A stretch of DNA of 64,000 nt from Streptomyces fodineus (GTDB taxonomy: Bacteria; Actinomycetota; Actinomycetes; Streptomycetales; Streptomycetaceae). The stretch covers positions 434,001 to 498,000 of the forward strand of contig NZ_CP017248.1 in assembly GCF_001735805.1 (NCBI RefSeq). Reading direction: 5' to 3'. Below, piece by piece: positions 1 through 9,628 of this stretch. The position numbers and the translations under genes are program-made. A model generated the notes under the pieces. That model had not been told where the DNA came from, did no database searches, and saw only the letters and a program-made list of their open reading frames with translations. Positions within the stretch are counted from its first letter, which is position 1. Each line of letters starts with the position of its first letter.

Positions 1-176
1 GACCAGGTTCTGCACGACCGGGCGGCGCGCTCGGCGGGAGAGACGGACGACAGCGGGGATGGTCGCTCGCTCGTCGCGGACCACGACCGCATCGGCGGTC
101 TCCAGGGCCAGCCCGGAGCCGGCCCGACCTGCGTCGACTCCGTCGCCGACCAGCAACACCTACGGCCGGCTTGGCC
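1..176 (-). pseudogene. Heavy-metal P1B-type ATPase, C-terminal remnant
   Basis: Read on the minus strand from about 176 down to the window edge, this gives a peptide with 'LLVGDGVD' followed by '[19 protein letters not shown]' and '[13 protein letters not shown]'. These are the phosphorylation-domain hinge and following helix of heavy-metal-transporting P-type ATPases, where the family normally reads GDGxNDAPALA. Here the residues between GDGV and the ALETAD segment are shortened and the essential ND pair is lost. An in-frame TAG lies directly before the first codon of the open stretch. The piece is therefore a decayed gene or a badly damaged 3' part; its remainder lies outside the window. 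The adjacent nSTAND gene is divergent to it. Recognition of the family is good; the extent is uncertain. Confidence 0.6.
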
Positions 177-349
177 TCCTCCAGCACCGATGGCATCCGG
201 CTTCTCCACGGCCACCGAGTTCAGCGGCCGGCGCATTTGTTCGGCAGGGCTGTTCCGGCGACCGGACAATGGCCGGAGACGATCTACTTGAGGGGTGGCG
301 TGGGTCCGTAGCGTGGCCTGGTACGGGGGCGGCCAGACGGGGTGACAGT

Positions 350-3300
350 GTGGCGGGACGTCGTGAGGGGCCGGTGGATCCCGGGGCGGGCCCAGTGCAG
401 CGGTTCGCGTTCGAGTTGCGCAAACTGCGAGCAGAGGCGGGCGGGATCACCTACCGGGTGCTGGCGCAGCGGGCCGGGTATTCGGTCACGACGCTGTCGC
501 AGGCAGCGGCCGGCGAGCAGTTGCCCACCCTGACGGTGGCGTTGGCCTACGTGCAAGCCTGCGGGGGCGACCCGGTGGAGTGGGAGGCCCGGTGGAAACA
601 GGCCTCGGACGAGGCTGCCGTCTTGGGCCCGGAGGGGGACGGAGAGCACACGGAGCCTCCGTACAAGGGGCTGGCACGGTTCGAGACGGGCGACGACGGT
701 CTGTTTTTCGGCCGCGACCGGCTCACCGCTGACCTGCTGGAACTGTTACGTCGACGGCGCTTCGCGGCCGTGTTCGGCCCGTCCGGCAGCGGCAAGTCCT
801 CCCTCCTGCGCGCCGGCCTCGTCCCCACCCTCCGGCACACCCAGGATGCCGGCCTGCGCCCGGCCGCGATCCGCATACTCGCGCCCGGTGACCGCCCGGC
901 CTACACCCACGCCCACGTGTTCGAACCCAGCGACACCACTCCTGGCATGGGTGCCGCCGAGGCGGACACGCTCATCGTCGTCGACCAGTTCGAGGAGATC
1001 TTCACCCTCTGCCAGGACCCCGAAGAACGTGCCCGTTTCATCGACGCGTTGCTGACCGCTCGTCGGCCCGAGAACCGATTACGGGTCCTCGTCGCCGTGC
1101 GCGCCGACTTCTACGGCCACTGCGCCGGACACCGCGGCCTCGCCGAAGCCCTGCGCGACGCCCAACTGCTCGCGGGCCCCATGAGCCCGGCCGAGCTGCG
1201 TGACGTCATCGTCAGACCCGCTGCCGCGGCCGGCCTGACCGTGGAACGGGCCTTGACCTCCCGGCTGGTCCAGGAGGTCGCCGACGCCCCGGGCGGACTG
1301 CCGCTGTTGTCGCACGTACTGCTGGAGACCTGGCGCCGCCGCCGCGGCAAGACGCTCACCACGGCCGGCTACGAAGCCGCCGGTGGCCTCGCCGGCGCCA
1401 TCGCCAAGACCGCCGAAGGTGTCTACAGCCACTTCACCCGGGACCAGGCCGACGCGGCGCGCCGCGTACTGCTGCGCCTGGTCACCCCGGGCGATGGCAC
1501 CCCCGACACCCGCAGACCCGCCGAACGGGAGGAACTGCGGGACATCGGGGGACCCAGTACCGCTCAGGTTCTGGAGGCTCTCACCCGCGCGCGACTGCTC
1601 ACCCAGGACGACGACACCGTGGACCTGGCCCACGAGGCCCTGCTGACGGCGTGGCCGCGGCTGCGCGACTGGATCGAAGCCGACCGCGAACGCCTGCGCA
1701 CACACCGGAAGCTGACCGAAGCCGCCCGGGCCTGGGAGGAACTGGACTGCGACCCGGGTGCTCTGTACCGCGGCAGCCGCCTGGCCACCGCACAGGAACA
1801 CTTCGGCGAGGAACACCACGAGGACTTGACGGTCCTGGAACACACCTTCCTCACCACCAGCCTTCAGGCACGCGAGCACGAAGAACACGCCGCCACCCGC
1901 ACCACCCGACGGCTACGCGCCCTCACCGCATCCCTGTCCGTCCTGCTGGTCCTGGCAGTCATCGCAGGGCTGGTCGCGTGGCAGCAGCGGCACAATGCCG
2001 ACTCGGCCCAGAAGACGGCCCTCTCCCGTCAGCTGGCCGCACAATCGTCCGCCCTCATCGACACCGACTCGGACCTGGCCTCGCTGCTGGCCGTCCAGTC
2101 CTACCGGACCAGTCCGACCTCCCAGGCGGTGCAGAGCCTTTACGCGGCCGCCGCTGTGCCTTTGCGACACGGGCTCACCGGCCGGCGCGGCGCTGTGACC
2201 TCGGTGGCATTCAGCCCTGATGGCCGCGTCCTCGCCAGCAGTACCGAGGGCGAGGACGGCAAGGTGCGGCTGTGGGACGCCGGCACGGGACGCCTTGAGA
2301 GAAGCCTGGACTGGAACCCCGCATGGGTGTGGTCCATGGCCTTCAGCCCGGACGGACGGACCCTGGCCACCGCCGCGATGAACGACGGGGTGCAACTGTG
2401 GAATACGGCCACGGGCCGCCTCCGTACCACCCTGCCCGGCCCTGCCGATGCGTACGCGGTGGCGTTCAGCCCTGACGGGCGCACCCTGGCCACCGCCGGC
2501 GATGGCCAGGGGGTACAGCTGTGGGACACAGCATCCGCCCGGCTGCGCAGGAACCTTGGCAGGCAGACCCAAGGAGTGGGTTCGGTGGCGTTCAGCCCGG
2601 ACGGACACACCCTCGCCACCGGCGGCACAGGCCACGGGGTACAGCTGTGGAACACAGCCGACGGAAAGCTCCAAAGGGGCCTCTGCGGACCCCCCTTGGG
2701 CGTGTACTCGTTGGCCTTGAGCCCGGACGGACGCACCCTCGCCACCAGTGGTACCGACCACACAGTGAGACTCTGGAACACGGCCACGGGCCGCCTGCGC
2801 ACCAGCCTGCCCGGCCCTGCCGGTGACATGGCACCGGTGGCCTTCAGCCCCGATGGGCACACCCTCGCCACCAGCAGCCCCGACAACACGGTGCGGCTGT
2901 GGGACACAGCCGCCGGTGCCACCCTGGCAACGCTCCCCGGGCACACGGACACCGTGCTCTCCGTGGCGTTCGGCCCTGACGGGCACACCCTTGCCACCGG
3001 CGGCCGCGATCAGAGCGTGCGCCTGTGGGACACGGCGGCGGGCCTGAATCGAGCCGTTCTCGCCGGGCCCCTGAAACAGGTGCTTTCCGTGGCGTTCAGT
3101 CCGGACGGGCAGACTCTGGCCACCGCCGGTTACGGCCGTGGGGTGGACCTCTGGGACGCGCACGCCCGACGCCGTCCCAGGACGCTGTCCAAGGGCCTCG
3201 ACGACGTCTCGTCCGTGGCGTTCAGTCCCGACGGACGCACCCTCGCCACCGTGGGCCGGCACCATGGCTTGGGGCTCTGGGACTCAGCCACCGGTCGCCT

Positions 3301-4063
3301 GCGCGAGCGCCTTTCCCGCGACGCCCACGACGTGTTCCGGCTGGCGTTCAGCCCGGACGGACGCACCCTGGCCACCCGTGGCCTGGAACACGGGGTTCAG
3401 CTGTGGGACGCGAAAACCGGCCGCCTCCGCAACGCTCTCCCCGAGTTCGTCGTCGGCACGGACTCATTCGTCAACGGCATGGGCTCGTTGGCATTCAGCC
3501 CGGACAGCCGGACTCTGGCGACGGGCGGCGAGGACGGTGCGGTGCGACTGTGGGACTCGGTCACCGGCCGCCTGCGCGTACGCCTGCCCGGCCACACCGG
3601 CACCTTGGGGTCGGTGGCCTTCAGTCCCGACGGGCGCACGCTGGCCGCGGCCGGCAGCGACGGCACGGTACGCCTGTGGGACACCAAGACCGACCGTGTC
3701 CGCACAACCCTGCCTGGACGCGCCGCCCCCGTGTTCGGGATCGTGTTCAGCCCGGACGGCCGTACTCTGGCGACCGCCGGCAGCGCCGCCGGCTCCGTGC
3801 GGCTCTGGGACACCGCCACCGGAAACGCGCTCGCCACGCTCACCGGGCATACCGACGCCGTGCTCTCGGTGTCGTTCAGCCCCGACGGACGCACGCTCGC
3901 CACCGCCGGCGGCGACGGGACCGTACGCCTGTGGAACATCATCCTGCCGCCCCCCGCCATGGCCATCAGCAAGATCTGCCAAGCCCTCGGCCGCGACCTC
4001 ACCCCGCAGGAGCGCTCGACGTACCTGCCGGACCAGCCACCCCATGCCACGTGCCCGGCGTGA
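350..4063 (+). CDS. nSTAND1 NTPase with N-terminal HTH and 14 WD40 repeats
   Basis: Predicted signalling ATPase of about 1237 aa. A GTG start at 350 is preferred because homologues begin near '[19 protein letters not shown]'; the frame is open further upstream to 59. In order it has an XRE-like helix-turn-helix (about residues 20-75), an nSTAND1 NTPase with Walker A GPSGSGKS (about 142-150) and Walker [10 protein letters not shown] (about 207-215), one transmembrane helix (about 528-545), and 14 WD40 units from about 614 to 1205. Each unit follows the pattern [11 protein letters not shown]...VRLWD. Fourteen units fit two seven-bladed propellers. STAND proteins couple ligand sensing by the repeat domain to nucleotide-driven assembly; the ligand here is unknown. 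The single helix suggests the propellers lie across the membrane from the NTPase. It appears to be transcribed alone. Confidence 0.9.
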   Translation: MAGRREGPVDPGAGPVQRFAFELRKLRAEAGGITYRVLAQRAGYSVTTLSQAAAGEQLPTLTVALAYVQACGGDPVEWEARWKQASDEAAVLGPEGDGEHTEPPYKGLARFETGDDGLFFGRDRLTADLLELLRRRRFAAVFGPSGSGKSSLLRAGLVPTLRHTQDAGLRPAAIRILAPGDRPAYTHAHVFEPSDTTPGMGAAEADTLIVVDQFEEIFTLCQDPEERARFIDALLTARRPENRLRVLVAVRADFYGHCAGHRGLAEALRDAQLLAGPMSPAELRDVIVRPAAAAGLTVERALTSRLVQEVADAPGGLPLLSHVLLETWRRRRGKTLTTAGYEAAGGLAGAIAKTAEGVYSHFTRDQADAARRVLLRLVTPGDGTPDTRRPAEREELRDIGGPSTAQVLEALTRARLLTQDDDTVDLAHEALLTAWPRLRDWIEADRERLRTHRKLTEAARAWEELDCDPGALYRGSRLATAQEHFGEEHHEDLTVLEHTFLTTSLQAREHEEHAATRTTRRLRALTASLSVLLVLAVIAGLVAWQQRHNADSAQKTALSRQLAAQSSALIDTDSDLASLLAVQSYRTSPTSQAVQSLYAAAAVPLRHGLTGRRGAVTSVAFSPDGRVLASSTEGEDGKVRLWDAGTGRLERSLDWNPAWVWSMAFSPDGRTLATAAMNDGVQLWNTATGRLRTTLPGPADAYAVAFSPDGRTLATAGDGQGVQLWDTASARLRRNLGRQTQGVGSVAFSPDGHTLATGGTGHGVQLWNTADGKLQRGLCGPPLGVYSLALSPDGRTLATSGTDHTVRLWNTATGRLRTSLPGPAGDMAPVAFSPDGHTLATSSPDNTVRLWDTAAGATLATLPGHTDTVLSVAFGPDGHTLATGGRDQSVRLWDTAAGLNRAVLAGPLKQVLSVAFSPDGQTLATAGYGRGVDLWDAHARRRPRTLSKGLDDVSSVAFSPDGRTLATVGRHHGLGLWDSATGRLRERLSRDAHDVFRLAFSPDGRTLATRGLEHGVQLWDAKTGRLRNALPEFVVGTDSFVNGMGSLAFSPDSRTLATGGEDGAVRLWDSVTGRLRVRLPGHTGTLGSVAFSPDGRTLAAAGSDGTVRLWDTKTDRVRTTLPGRAAPVFGIVFSPDGRTLATAGSAAGSVRLWDTATGNALATLTGHTDAVLSVSFSPDGRTLATAGGDGTVRLWNIILPPPAMAISKICQALGRDLTPQERSTYLPDQPPHATCPA

Positions 4064-4297
4064 GCCTGGAGCCCGGCCTCGTCACCTCAAAAAATCGCGA
4101 CCGGCCATTGTTCAGGAGCCACACCCGGCCTGCCAAACAATGTCTCGGCAGCTGAACATCGATGACGCAGGGCGCCACAGAGCACCCAGGCAGGGGCGGA
4201 CTGGCGACAACTCGGCCTCGTTGGCCCGGCCACAACGTGCCCCGAACTGATGGCAGATGACGCCTGGTCACCAACAACCGACCACGGAGGGAAGCAG

Positions 4298-4768
4298 ATG
4301 TTGACTCGCAAGACGAAGGTCCGGCTCGGCATCGCGGGCGCTGCCGCGGCAGCGGCACTGGGCCTCGCGACCTCCCAGGCAAGCGCTTCGAGCGCGGTGA
4401 TCGACGGGTCCAACGGCTTCGCCAGTCCGTCGAGCTGCGACGTGTCGAGCACGTACGAGTTCTGTCTCTACTACTCGCCCAACCACACGGGCGGCACGAA
4501 GGCGTACACCGCCACCGCGGTGTCCACGATCAGCGGCGACTTCTCCGGAACCTCACACCCGGTCCGTAACGACGCGGCCTCGGCCGCCAACGGCTCCGGG
4601 TGCCACGTCGGCATCTGGGTCTCCCCCGGATACACGGGCGACTCCAACTGGATGCTCGACGGCGACCGCGGCGGCAACCTCACCTCCGGAAGCCCCCAGT
4701 TACGCAACAACGAGGCGTCGATCGCCGTCGATGACTCGACCAACTGCCCGGGCGTGGGCATCGGCTGA
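4298..4768 (+). CDS. Small secreted protein, peptidase-inhibitor (I36)-like
   Basis: A 156-aa exported protein. The ATG at 4298 is chosen because GGAGGGAAG lies just before it and a classical signal peptide follows at once: basic 'MLTRKTKVRLG', then an alanine-rich core and an ASA cleavage site near residue 30. The mature part has four cysteines and the segment 'EFCLYYSPNHTGG', which resembles the C-x-Y-x-x-x-N-x-x-G pattern of secreted actinobacterial I36-type inhibitors. The match is short, so inhibitor function is only a suggestion. A strong hairpin follows 16 bases after the stop. Confidence 0.7.
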   Translation: MLTRKTKVRLGIAGAAAAAALGLATSQASASSAVIDGSNGFASPSSCDVSSTYEFCLYYSPNHTGGTKAYTATAVSTISGDFSGTSHPVRNDAASAANGSGCHVGIWVSPGYTGDSNWMLDGDRGGNLTSGSPQLRNNEASIAVDDSTNCPGVGIG

Positions 4769-4784
4769 CCTGCGACCACGAACC

Positions 4785-4839
4785 CAGGGCCTGCCGGGTC
4801 CGCCCGGACGGGGGTACCGGGCGGCACCGGCAGGCCCTG
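4785..4839 (+). terminator. Nested-stem terminator after the secreted protein
   Basis: Perfect 13-bp inverted repeat, CAGGGCCTGCCGG (4785-4797) with CCGGCAGGCCCTG (4827-4839). Inside it is a second 8-bp stem, CCGCCCGG (4800-4807) with CCGGGCGG (4817-4824). There is no U-tract, as is usual for GC-rich actinobacteria. It separates the small secreted protein from the following lipoprotein gene. Confidence 0.7.
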
Positions 4840-4880
4840 CCCTACAGCAGCAGCCGTCCCACGAGCAGATGAGGTACGTC

Positions 4881-5843
4881 ATGACGGTCCTGAGAAGAAT
4901 CCGCCAGGGCGCGGTCTGCTGCGCGATCGCGGCCGCCACCTTGGTCACGGGGTGCAGCGGGCATACGTCGCCGGCCGTCGGCGGACTGCGCACGCTGCCG
5001 CCCGCGGTGACTGCCACCCCGGCGGCGACCAGCATCACCGGCCTGCACCTGCCGGTGGAGGACTATCTACTGACCCCGATGCAGTCGGCCGAACAGGACT
5101 GGATCCATTCCGTCGCCCTGAGCAGGTGCATGCGGAGATTCGGCTTCGACTACCCGGTCGGTGCACGGCCGACGGCGGACGGACCGGCCGCACACGCCTA
5201 TACGGTCTTGTTCCGGCGGTACGGCATAACGGAGGCCCCGAGCGTGCGCGTGTGGGGCTACCACGTTCCACGCGTCACGCGAGCCGCCTCGGCCCCGGCC
5301 GCGAAACGGAAGCGGTCCGCAGCGGAGCGCACCGTGCTGACCGGCACGAACACTGCCGGAACCGGCGCCGTCGTCCGGTATGCCGGCCAGCGGGTGCCTT
5401 CGGGCGGCTGCATGGGCGAGGCGGACGCGAAGAGCACCGGCGGACGGGGCCAGGCACCCGGGCCTGGAACTCCGGCCGATGGATTGATCGCCAAGATCAA
5501 AGCGGACAGCTTCGCAAAGTCCCGTACCGACCCCCGGGTCAAAGCCGTCTTCGCCGCATGGTCGGCGTGCATGAGCGCCCATGGCTACCGCATTCCCACC
5601 CCGCTCGACGCGGCCAAGCTGGCGTCGATGGATCTGGCTTCGCCTACCAAGGCGGAGATATCCCAGGCCAACACGGATGTGGCCTGCAAGAGCAGAACCC
5701 ATCTGGTGGGCGTGTGGTTCGCGGTGGAGGCCGACTACCAGACAGCGGAAATCCACGCCAACTGCGCACGTCTCGCTGTCCTGCGCGCTCAGCGGGACGC
5801 CCAGGCGCAGCGCATCACCCGGCTGTACCGGTCGATGTCATAG
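4881..5843 (+). CDS. Putative lipoprotein of unknown function
   Basis: About 320 aa. The N-terminus 'MTVLRRIRQGAVCCAIAAA' followed by the lipobox 'LVTGC' marks a lipoprotein whose lipidated cysteine is about residue 27. The start at 4881 has GAGG seven bases upstream; an in-frame ATG at 4869 is an alternative. The mature protein has several conserved-looking cysteines in short motifs ('SRCMRRFGFDYP', 'WSACMSAHGY', 'DVACKSRT', 'HANCARL'), so disulfide bonds are likely. No enzymatic motif is visible. Similar cysteine-patterned lipoproteins of unknown role are common in Streptomyces. It converges with the broken gene at 5929-6545. Confidence 0.75.
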   Translation: MTVLRRIRQGAVCCAIAAATLVTGCSGHTSPAVGGLRTLPPAVTATPAATSITGLHLPVEDYLLTPMQSAEQDWIHSVALSRCMRRFGFDYPVGARPTADGPAAHAYTVLFRRYGITEAPSVRVWGYHVPRVTRAASAPAAKRKRSAAERTVLTGTNTAGTGAVVRYAGQRVPSGGCMGEADAKSTGGRGQAPGPGTPADGLIAKIKADSFAKSRTDPRVKAVFAAWSACMSAHGYRIPTPLDAAKLASMDLASPTKAEISQANTDVACKSRTHLVGVWFAVEADYQTAEIHANCARLAVLRAQRDAQAQRITRLYRSMS

Positions 5844-5873
5844 CCGGCCGGCAGCGGCCAGGGCATGAAAGCG

Positions 5874-5939
5874 GGGCCTCCTGAACAGCTCGGGGTTGTC
5901 GATCCCCGATCCCCGATCCCGGCGCGCATCAGGAGGCCC
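5874..5939. terminator. Hairpin between convergent genes
   Basis: An 11-bp perfect inverted repeat, GGGCCTCCTGA (5874-5884) with TCAGGAGGCCC (5929-5939), encloses a 44-nt loop. The loop carries three near-tandem GATCCCC units. The right arm contains the stop codon of the minus-strand gene, so the element could serve both convergent transcripts. The long loop makes it less certain than the other hairpins. Confidence 0.45.
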
Positions 5940-6545
5940 TTGGCGGCCCAGCCTCCGTCTCCCGGGCAAGACGCCTCCGGGTGGCTCTCAACTGCTCGAC
6001 ACGCTCTGGCAGGTCCGGGAACTCATCGATGACGCCGAGGTCCTCGCGAAGCGCATGCCGCAGCAGCCAGACCGCCTCCGCAAGCGGGGTGTCGAACCAG
6101 GTCTCCGTCCGCCTCCAAGTTTCCTGGTCGTCATCAGGGTTGGGAAGGAGCTTCACCAGCCGGTAGCCGAGGCTCAGGCAGCGGTTGACTTCCGAGGCGA
6201 CGTTCAGAGCGCGCCCCGGTAGCACCATCTGGGCTTGGGCGTACTGATCCCGGTAGGAGCACGTGCAGCGTCCAGCGCCGATCCGTCTGCGTTCTCGCCG
6301 TGCTTGACAGCCAGTACGTAGTCGTAGGCGGCCGTCCGGTAAGCACGGGCCGTCGAGTTGAGTGCCGCGTACAGGTCACGCTTGCGCTGCAAGTCCCTCT
6401 CATCGCGGTCTTGCCCGCGTTGGCGCTCCGCGCGCTCAGCCTCCTCCGCCAGTTCGCGGCGCCGAGACCACTGGGTGAGCAGCGGTGCACCCATCGTGCC
6501 GGCCACACCGACGGCGGCGACCACCACTGCTGTCAGATCGGCCAC
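5929..6545 (-). pseudogene. Membrane-anchored coiled-coil protein, frameshifted
   Basis: The start at 6545 gives 'MADLTAVVVAAVGVAGTMGA', a single N-terminal membrane helix, followed by a charged region rich in E, R and Q ('RQRGQDRDERDLQRKRDLYA') that should form a coiled coil. The frame then ends early with an unrelated tail. A second frame continues with 'SYRDQYAQAQMVLPGRALNV' from 6258 to the stop at 5929. Inserting one base near 6258-6260 joins the two into one protein of about 205 aa, the usual length of this Streptomyces family of unknown function. So one base is missing, either in the genome or in the sequence. Function unknown. Confidence 0.7.
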
Positions 6546-6639
6546 TTGCCACGTGGTCCTTCCCGCTGCGTCGCCTCGGCTGGATGCCGACGCATTCCTT
6601 CGGGCAGCGATGGACAGGCTGCCCGCTCGACGCTGAACT

Positions 6640-6985
6640 GGTCAACTGGCGCTTCCTGGCTGCGATTCCGTGTCCGCAAGGGGCGTACCTGATGACGGCT
6701 GTCCCGGCGCGGCAGACCAGACAGTGTCCTGGCGACCGTGGCGCGCTGAAGCCCTTTCTGAGGACGGGCGGCGGAGCCTGCCGGGCGCCGGCGGCGTGGT
6801 GGCGCGCGCGCACGGACGTCGAGTCGACCGAGATGTCCGGGGCGAGGTCGCCGGCCTCGTCCGCCTCCGCCTGGATCTGCACAGGGGCTGACCGGCGGGC
6901 TGCGGAACAGTTCCGGCAGGCGCTTGACGAAGGCGCCCGACGAGGCTCGACCTCAGGAACTGATGATACGTCAGGTCGATCACCG
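6640..6985 (-). mobile_element. IS5-family transposase remnant
   Basis: Minus-strand frames contain 'MIDLTYHQF' and, in a different frame, 'DISVDSTSVRARHHAAGARQ'. These are the N-terminal segment and the DDE-domain segment (first Asp in SVDST, then the RAHxHAAGAR motif) of IS5-group transposases common in Streptomyces. The two pieces are out of frame and the catalytic C-terminal half is not recognisable. I see no inverted repeats or target duplications. The remnant abuts the 3' end of the acetyltransferase gene at 6994, so an insertion may once have landed just after that gene. Confidence 0.6.
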
Positions 6986-6993
6986 TCTTGTGC

Positions 6994-7530
6994 TCACCTC
7001 GGTTCGCCGCCGGGCCGCTCCGCGCGGAGCATGGAGAAGATCACCTGATCGTGCCACCGGCCGCCGCGCCACTGCGCGGAGCGCAGCACGCCCTCCCTGA
7101 CGAAGCCCGCCTTCTCCAAGGCACGCTGCTCGGCGAGGTTGGCGCAGTCCGTCCAGGCTTGGAGCCGTTCGGCCCTGGTGTGGTCGAAGAGGTACTCGGC
7201 CAGCCGTCGCTGGGCCTGGGTGCCTATGCCGCGGCCGTGCGCGGCCGGCACCAGGCCGATCGCCAGGGTCCAGCAGGTGGAGGTGGCGGGCCGCCCCCAG
7301 GTGCTGGCGAACCACTCGACCCGGCCCACCGTCCGGCCCGCCTCCGCCACGGAAAGCACGCCGCCGTCGGGGCCGAGCAGGCCGGTCTCCGCGAACTGCC
7401 GGCGCAGGCCGGCCGGTGAACCGAAGCCGAACCACTGGTACGGGCCGGTCCCCTCCGGCCCGTTGAACTCGCGCTCGAACAGGTCGAGATCGTCGGCGGT
7501 CACCGGGCGCAGCGTGATCTCATCGGGCAT
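6994..7530 (-). CDS. GNAT family N-acetyltransferase
   Basis: A 178-aa protein. The ATG at 7530 is preferred because AGGAG lies just upstream and the sequence 'MPDEITLRPVTADDLDLF' is a standard N-terminus for the RimJ/RimL-like branch. The acetyl-CoA loop appears as 'LVPAAHGRGIGTQAQRRL' (R/Q-x-x-G-x-G/A pattern), and the conserved 'ALEKAGFVREGVLR' segment follows. It should transfer an acetyl group from acetyl-CoA to an amine; the substrate is not predictable. It seems to be a single-gene unit, with the S41 peptidase gene upstream on the same strand 133 bases away. Confidence 0.85.
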   Translation of the reverse strand: MPDEITLRPVTADDLDLFEREFNGPEGTGPYQWFGFGSPAGLRRQFAETGLLGPDGGVLSVAEAGRTVGRVEWFASTWGRPATSTCWTLAIGLVPAAHGRGIGTQAQRRLAEYLFDHTRAERLQAWTDCANLAEQRALEKAGFVREGVLRSAQWRGGRWHDQVIFSMLRAERPGGEPR

Positions 7531-7662
7531 GGAACGACTCCTGATTCTCTCGACCAGAGGGTTCGACCTCGTGTGGCCGGCGTGGGCAATGGCATGGGTG
7601 GGTATCGGGCTGGAACGTGGCAACAGAGCCGCCCAGTGCTCCGACCGGGGAAGTTGTCGGCT

Positions 7663-8578
7663 TCAGAGGGCAGCGCCGTCCGATGTGCGGGCGAGAGCGG
7701 CGGCGTGGGCGGTGGCGAGTGCGTTCTGGGCGGTGGTTGGGATGTGGGGTTGGACGCCGGTGCCTTCCCAGTCGGTGCCGGTGACGGGGTTGATGGAACG
7801 GCAGGTGGGGATGCCGGCCTCGAGGTGGGGGTGGAGGCGCACGCCGATGCGGGGGTGGGCACCGCCGCCGGTGGTTTCGCCCGACAATGACCGCGCGGCC
7901 GGTGTGGCGCAAGTCGTAGGCCAGTTCTTCGCCGCCGGAGAAGGTCTGGCGGCTGGTGAGCACATACACCGGGCGGTCCGTGCCGTAGCGGGGGCCGGGG
8001 ACGTGGGGGAGCGTCCAGTACTGGGTGGTGCGGTCGTCAGTGCGGTCGTAGACGTCGTTGAGGTGAGTGCCGGACGGCAGCAGGTAGCTGCAGAAGTAGG
8101 CGACGGTTGCGGGATCACTGCCGATGCAGGCGCGCAAGTCGATGATGAGCGCTTTGGTGTTGCGCAGGATCCGCATGGCTGCGGCGATGTCGTCGCCGAC
8201 CAGGTGGGCGCCGAAGAGCGCCGGCTCGATCTGGAGCAGCCCGATGTTCCCGTCCAGCCGTTCGAGCCGTCCGATACCGCTCATGGTGATCCGTGAGCGT
8301 TGTTCGAAGACCACGGCCGAGGCCGCCTCGTCGGGCAGGTCGGGGATGGGCTCAGGGTGGTGGATCAGTCTGAGGTGGCCGTCGCCGCTGAGCCGCTGCA
8401 GGTCCTCGGTGACCAGATTCGCGAGCGCCGCGGGGCTCGCCGCGCTCGCGTACCGGCCGGTGCCTGCGGTCTCACCGAGATCGGCGGCGATGCGCTCCCC
8501 GAGGTCGGGGAAGACGTAGCTGGTGGCGACCAGCTCGCGGACCTGCGCCACGATGCGTTCGATCTCGCTGTGCTCCAT
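7663..8578 (-). pseudogene. S41 (IRBP-type) peptidase, frameshifted
   Basis: The start at 8578 ('MEHSEIERIVAQVRELV') leads into an S41 peptidase of about 304 aa. The nucleophile region is 'TSRQTFSGGEELAYDLR', with the catalytic serine in TFSGGE. After 'GRAVIVG' the frame runs into nonsense, while the next frame carries the expected 'ETTGGGAHPR' and 'VTGTDWEGTGVQPHI', ending at 7663. Removing one G from the CCC run at 7880-7882 (plus strand) joins them. These proteins are C-terminal-processing-like hydrolases of unknown substrate; there is no signal peptide here. The single-base lesion in a homopolymer may be a sequencing error. Confidence 0.75.
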
Positions 8579-8611
8579 CAACTGCCCCCTGGATAGCTGA
8601 GTTTCGGCGTC

Positions 8612-8656
8612 AGTAGAGCACCGGCCTCGCAAAAGCGTCAAGGTTTCTAGACGCTT
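8612..8656 (-). promoter_or_regulatory. Promoter with overlapping inverted repeat before the S41 gene
   Basis: On the minus strand there is a TTGACG -35 (8636-8641), an 18-nt spacer and a TCTACT -10 (8612-8617), 33 nt before the S41 start. A perfect 7-bp inverted repeat, AAGCGTC (8633-8639) and GACGCTT (8650-8656), overlaps the -35 box. That placement fits a repressor or activator site, but no adjacent regulator is obvious. Confidence 0.45.
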
Positions 8657-8923
8657 GATCCATGGCGGAAGCCGCTCAAGATCCGTCGATGCACGTCTCC
8701 ACGCCCGCGCAGCACAAGGCGCTGGGGCATGCCTTGTGACAGTGCTCCAGCGGTCGGAACGAACGGTCACGTGTTGCGCGCGGGCGCGGATCTTACGGTG
8801 CTCGGGCGGCATGCGCGCCGGGCATGCGCGTCGGCGGCCAGCCCGCAACCCCAGCCACGCAACGGAGATGCCGGCGACGGATGCCGGGGACGCGACCGCA
8901 CGGCCGGCCGGAACCGTGGTCGA

Positions 8924-9511
8924 TCAGGATGCGTCGTCCTGCGGCAGGCTGGGCACATCGGCGCGGAAGAGGCTGACCAGCAACCCGTACGGCTCGCCGC
9001 GCCCGGGATCCGCCGGATGCCGCTCGGCGGCCATCGTGCGCAGCCGGGCCTCCAGCGCGTGCGCCTCGGCGTCCGTGAGCCAGAGGTGGCGCAGCACGGT
9101 GTGCGAGGCCTGGCCGGGCCGGCTCGGCAGCATCTCGCCGAGTGCGGCGTTGATCAGGAACTCAGGCCCGACCCCCGCGTCCTCGTGCACCTTGAAGCCG
9201 TGACTGACCAGCGCGAAGTACTGCTCGGTGCCGCCACGCACCTGGCGGGTCTCGGCCAGCCGGACCAGTCCGGCCTCGCGCAGCACGCGCACGTGGTAGC
9301 CGATGGTGCCCTTGCTCATCCCCAGCACGTCGGCGAGTTGACGCAGCGTCGCCGGGCGCTGGCGCAACACGTTGACCATACGGTGACGCACCGGGTGCCC
9401 GAGGGCCTTGAACTGCTCGGGCGAGCGCAGCACGAGGTGGTCCTGCTCGTCGCGGATTCGCTCGGCGTGGCCGGTGTCGCTCCCGGGCGCGGGCGGCTGT
9501 TCTTCTGCCAT
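8924..9511 (-). CDS. ArsR-type winged-helix transcriptional regulator
   Basis: A 195-aa regulator. The start at 9511 (MAEEQPPAPG) skips an upstream extension without a good ribosome site. A winged helix lies at about residues 30-100: 'FKALGHPVRHRMVNVLRQRP', then 'MSKGTIGYHVRVLREAGLV' as recognition helix. The C-terminal half has no metal-binding cysteine motif, so metal sensing is unlikely. It is transcribed away from the DUF2218/O-methyltransferase gene and probably controls the shared 117-bp region. Confidence 0.85.
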   Translation of the reverse strand: MAEEQPPAPGSDTGHAERIRDEQDHLVLRSPEQFKALGHPVRHRMVNVLRQRPATLRQLADVLGMSKGTIGYHVRVLREAGLVRLAETRQVRGGTEQYFALVSHGFKVHEDAGVGPEFLINAALGEMLPSRPGQASHTVLRHLWLTDAEAHALEARLRTMAAERHPADPGRGEPYGLLVSLFRADVPSLPQDDAS

Positions 9512-9541
9512 GGACGAAAGTGTCCGGGAATCCAAACACTT

Positions 9542-9571
9542 TTGACAACTCCGTCGCCTCGGCCGCAGAAT
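9542..9571 (+). promoter_or_regulatory. Sigma70-like promoter for the DUF2218/methyltransferase gene
   Basis: TTGACA (9542-9547) and CAGAAT (9566-9571) are separated by 18 bases, 58 bases before the start at 9629. The position in the intergenic region facing the ArsR-type gene suggests control by that protein. Confidence 0.4.
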
Positions 9572-9628
9572 CCCCGTCAAGGAAGTGGCGAGGATTCTCG
9601 TCGCTTAACCCGGAGACCAAGGAGTCCG

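Noticed and set aside
1913..3265. Antisense 450-codon frame across the WD40 repeats
   Set aside because: Its apparent internal repeats merely mirror the WD40 units.
5900..5921. Short tandem GATCCCC units
   Set aside because: Only two and a half copies, inside the loop of a hairpin; too little for a repeat family or a CRISPR array. No CRISPR arrays were seen anywhere.
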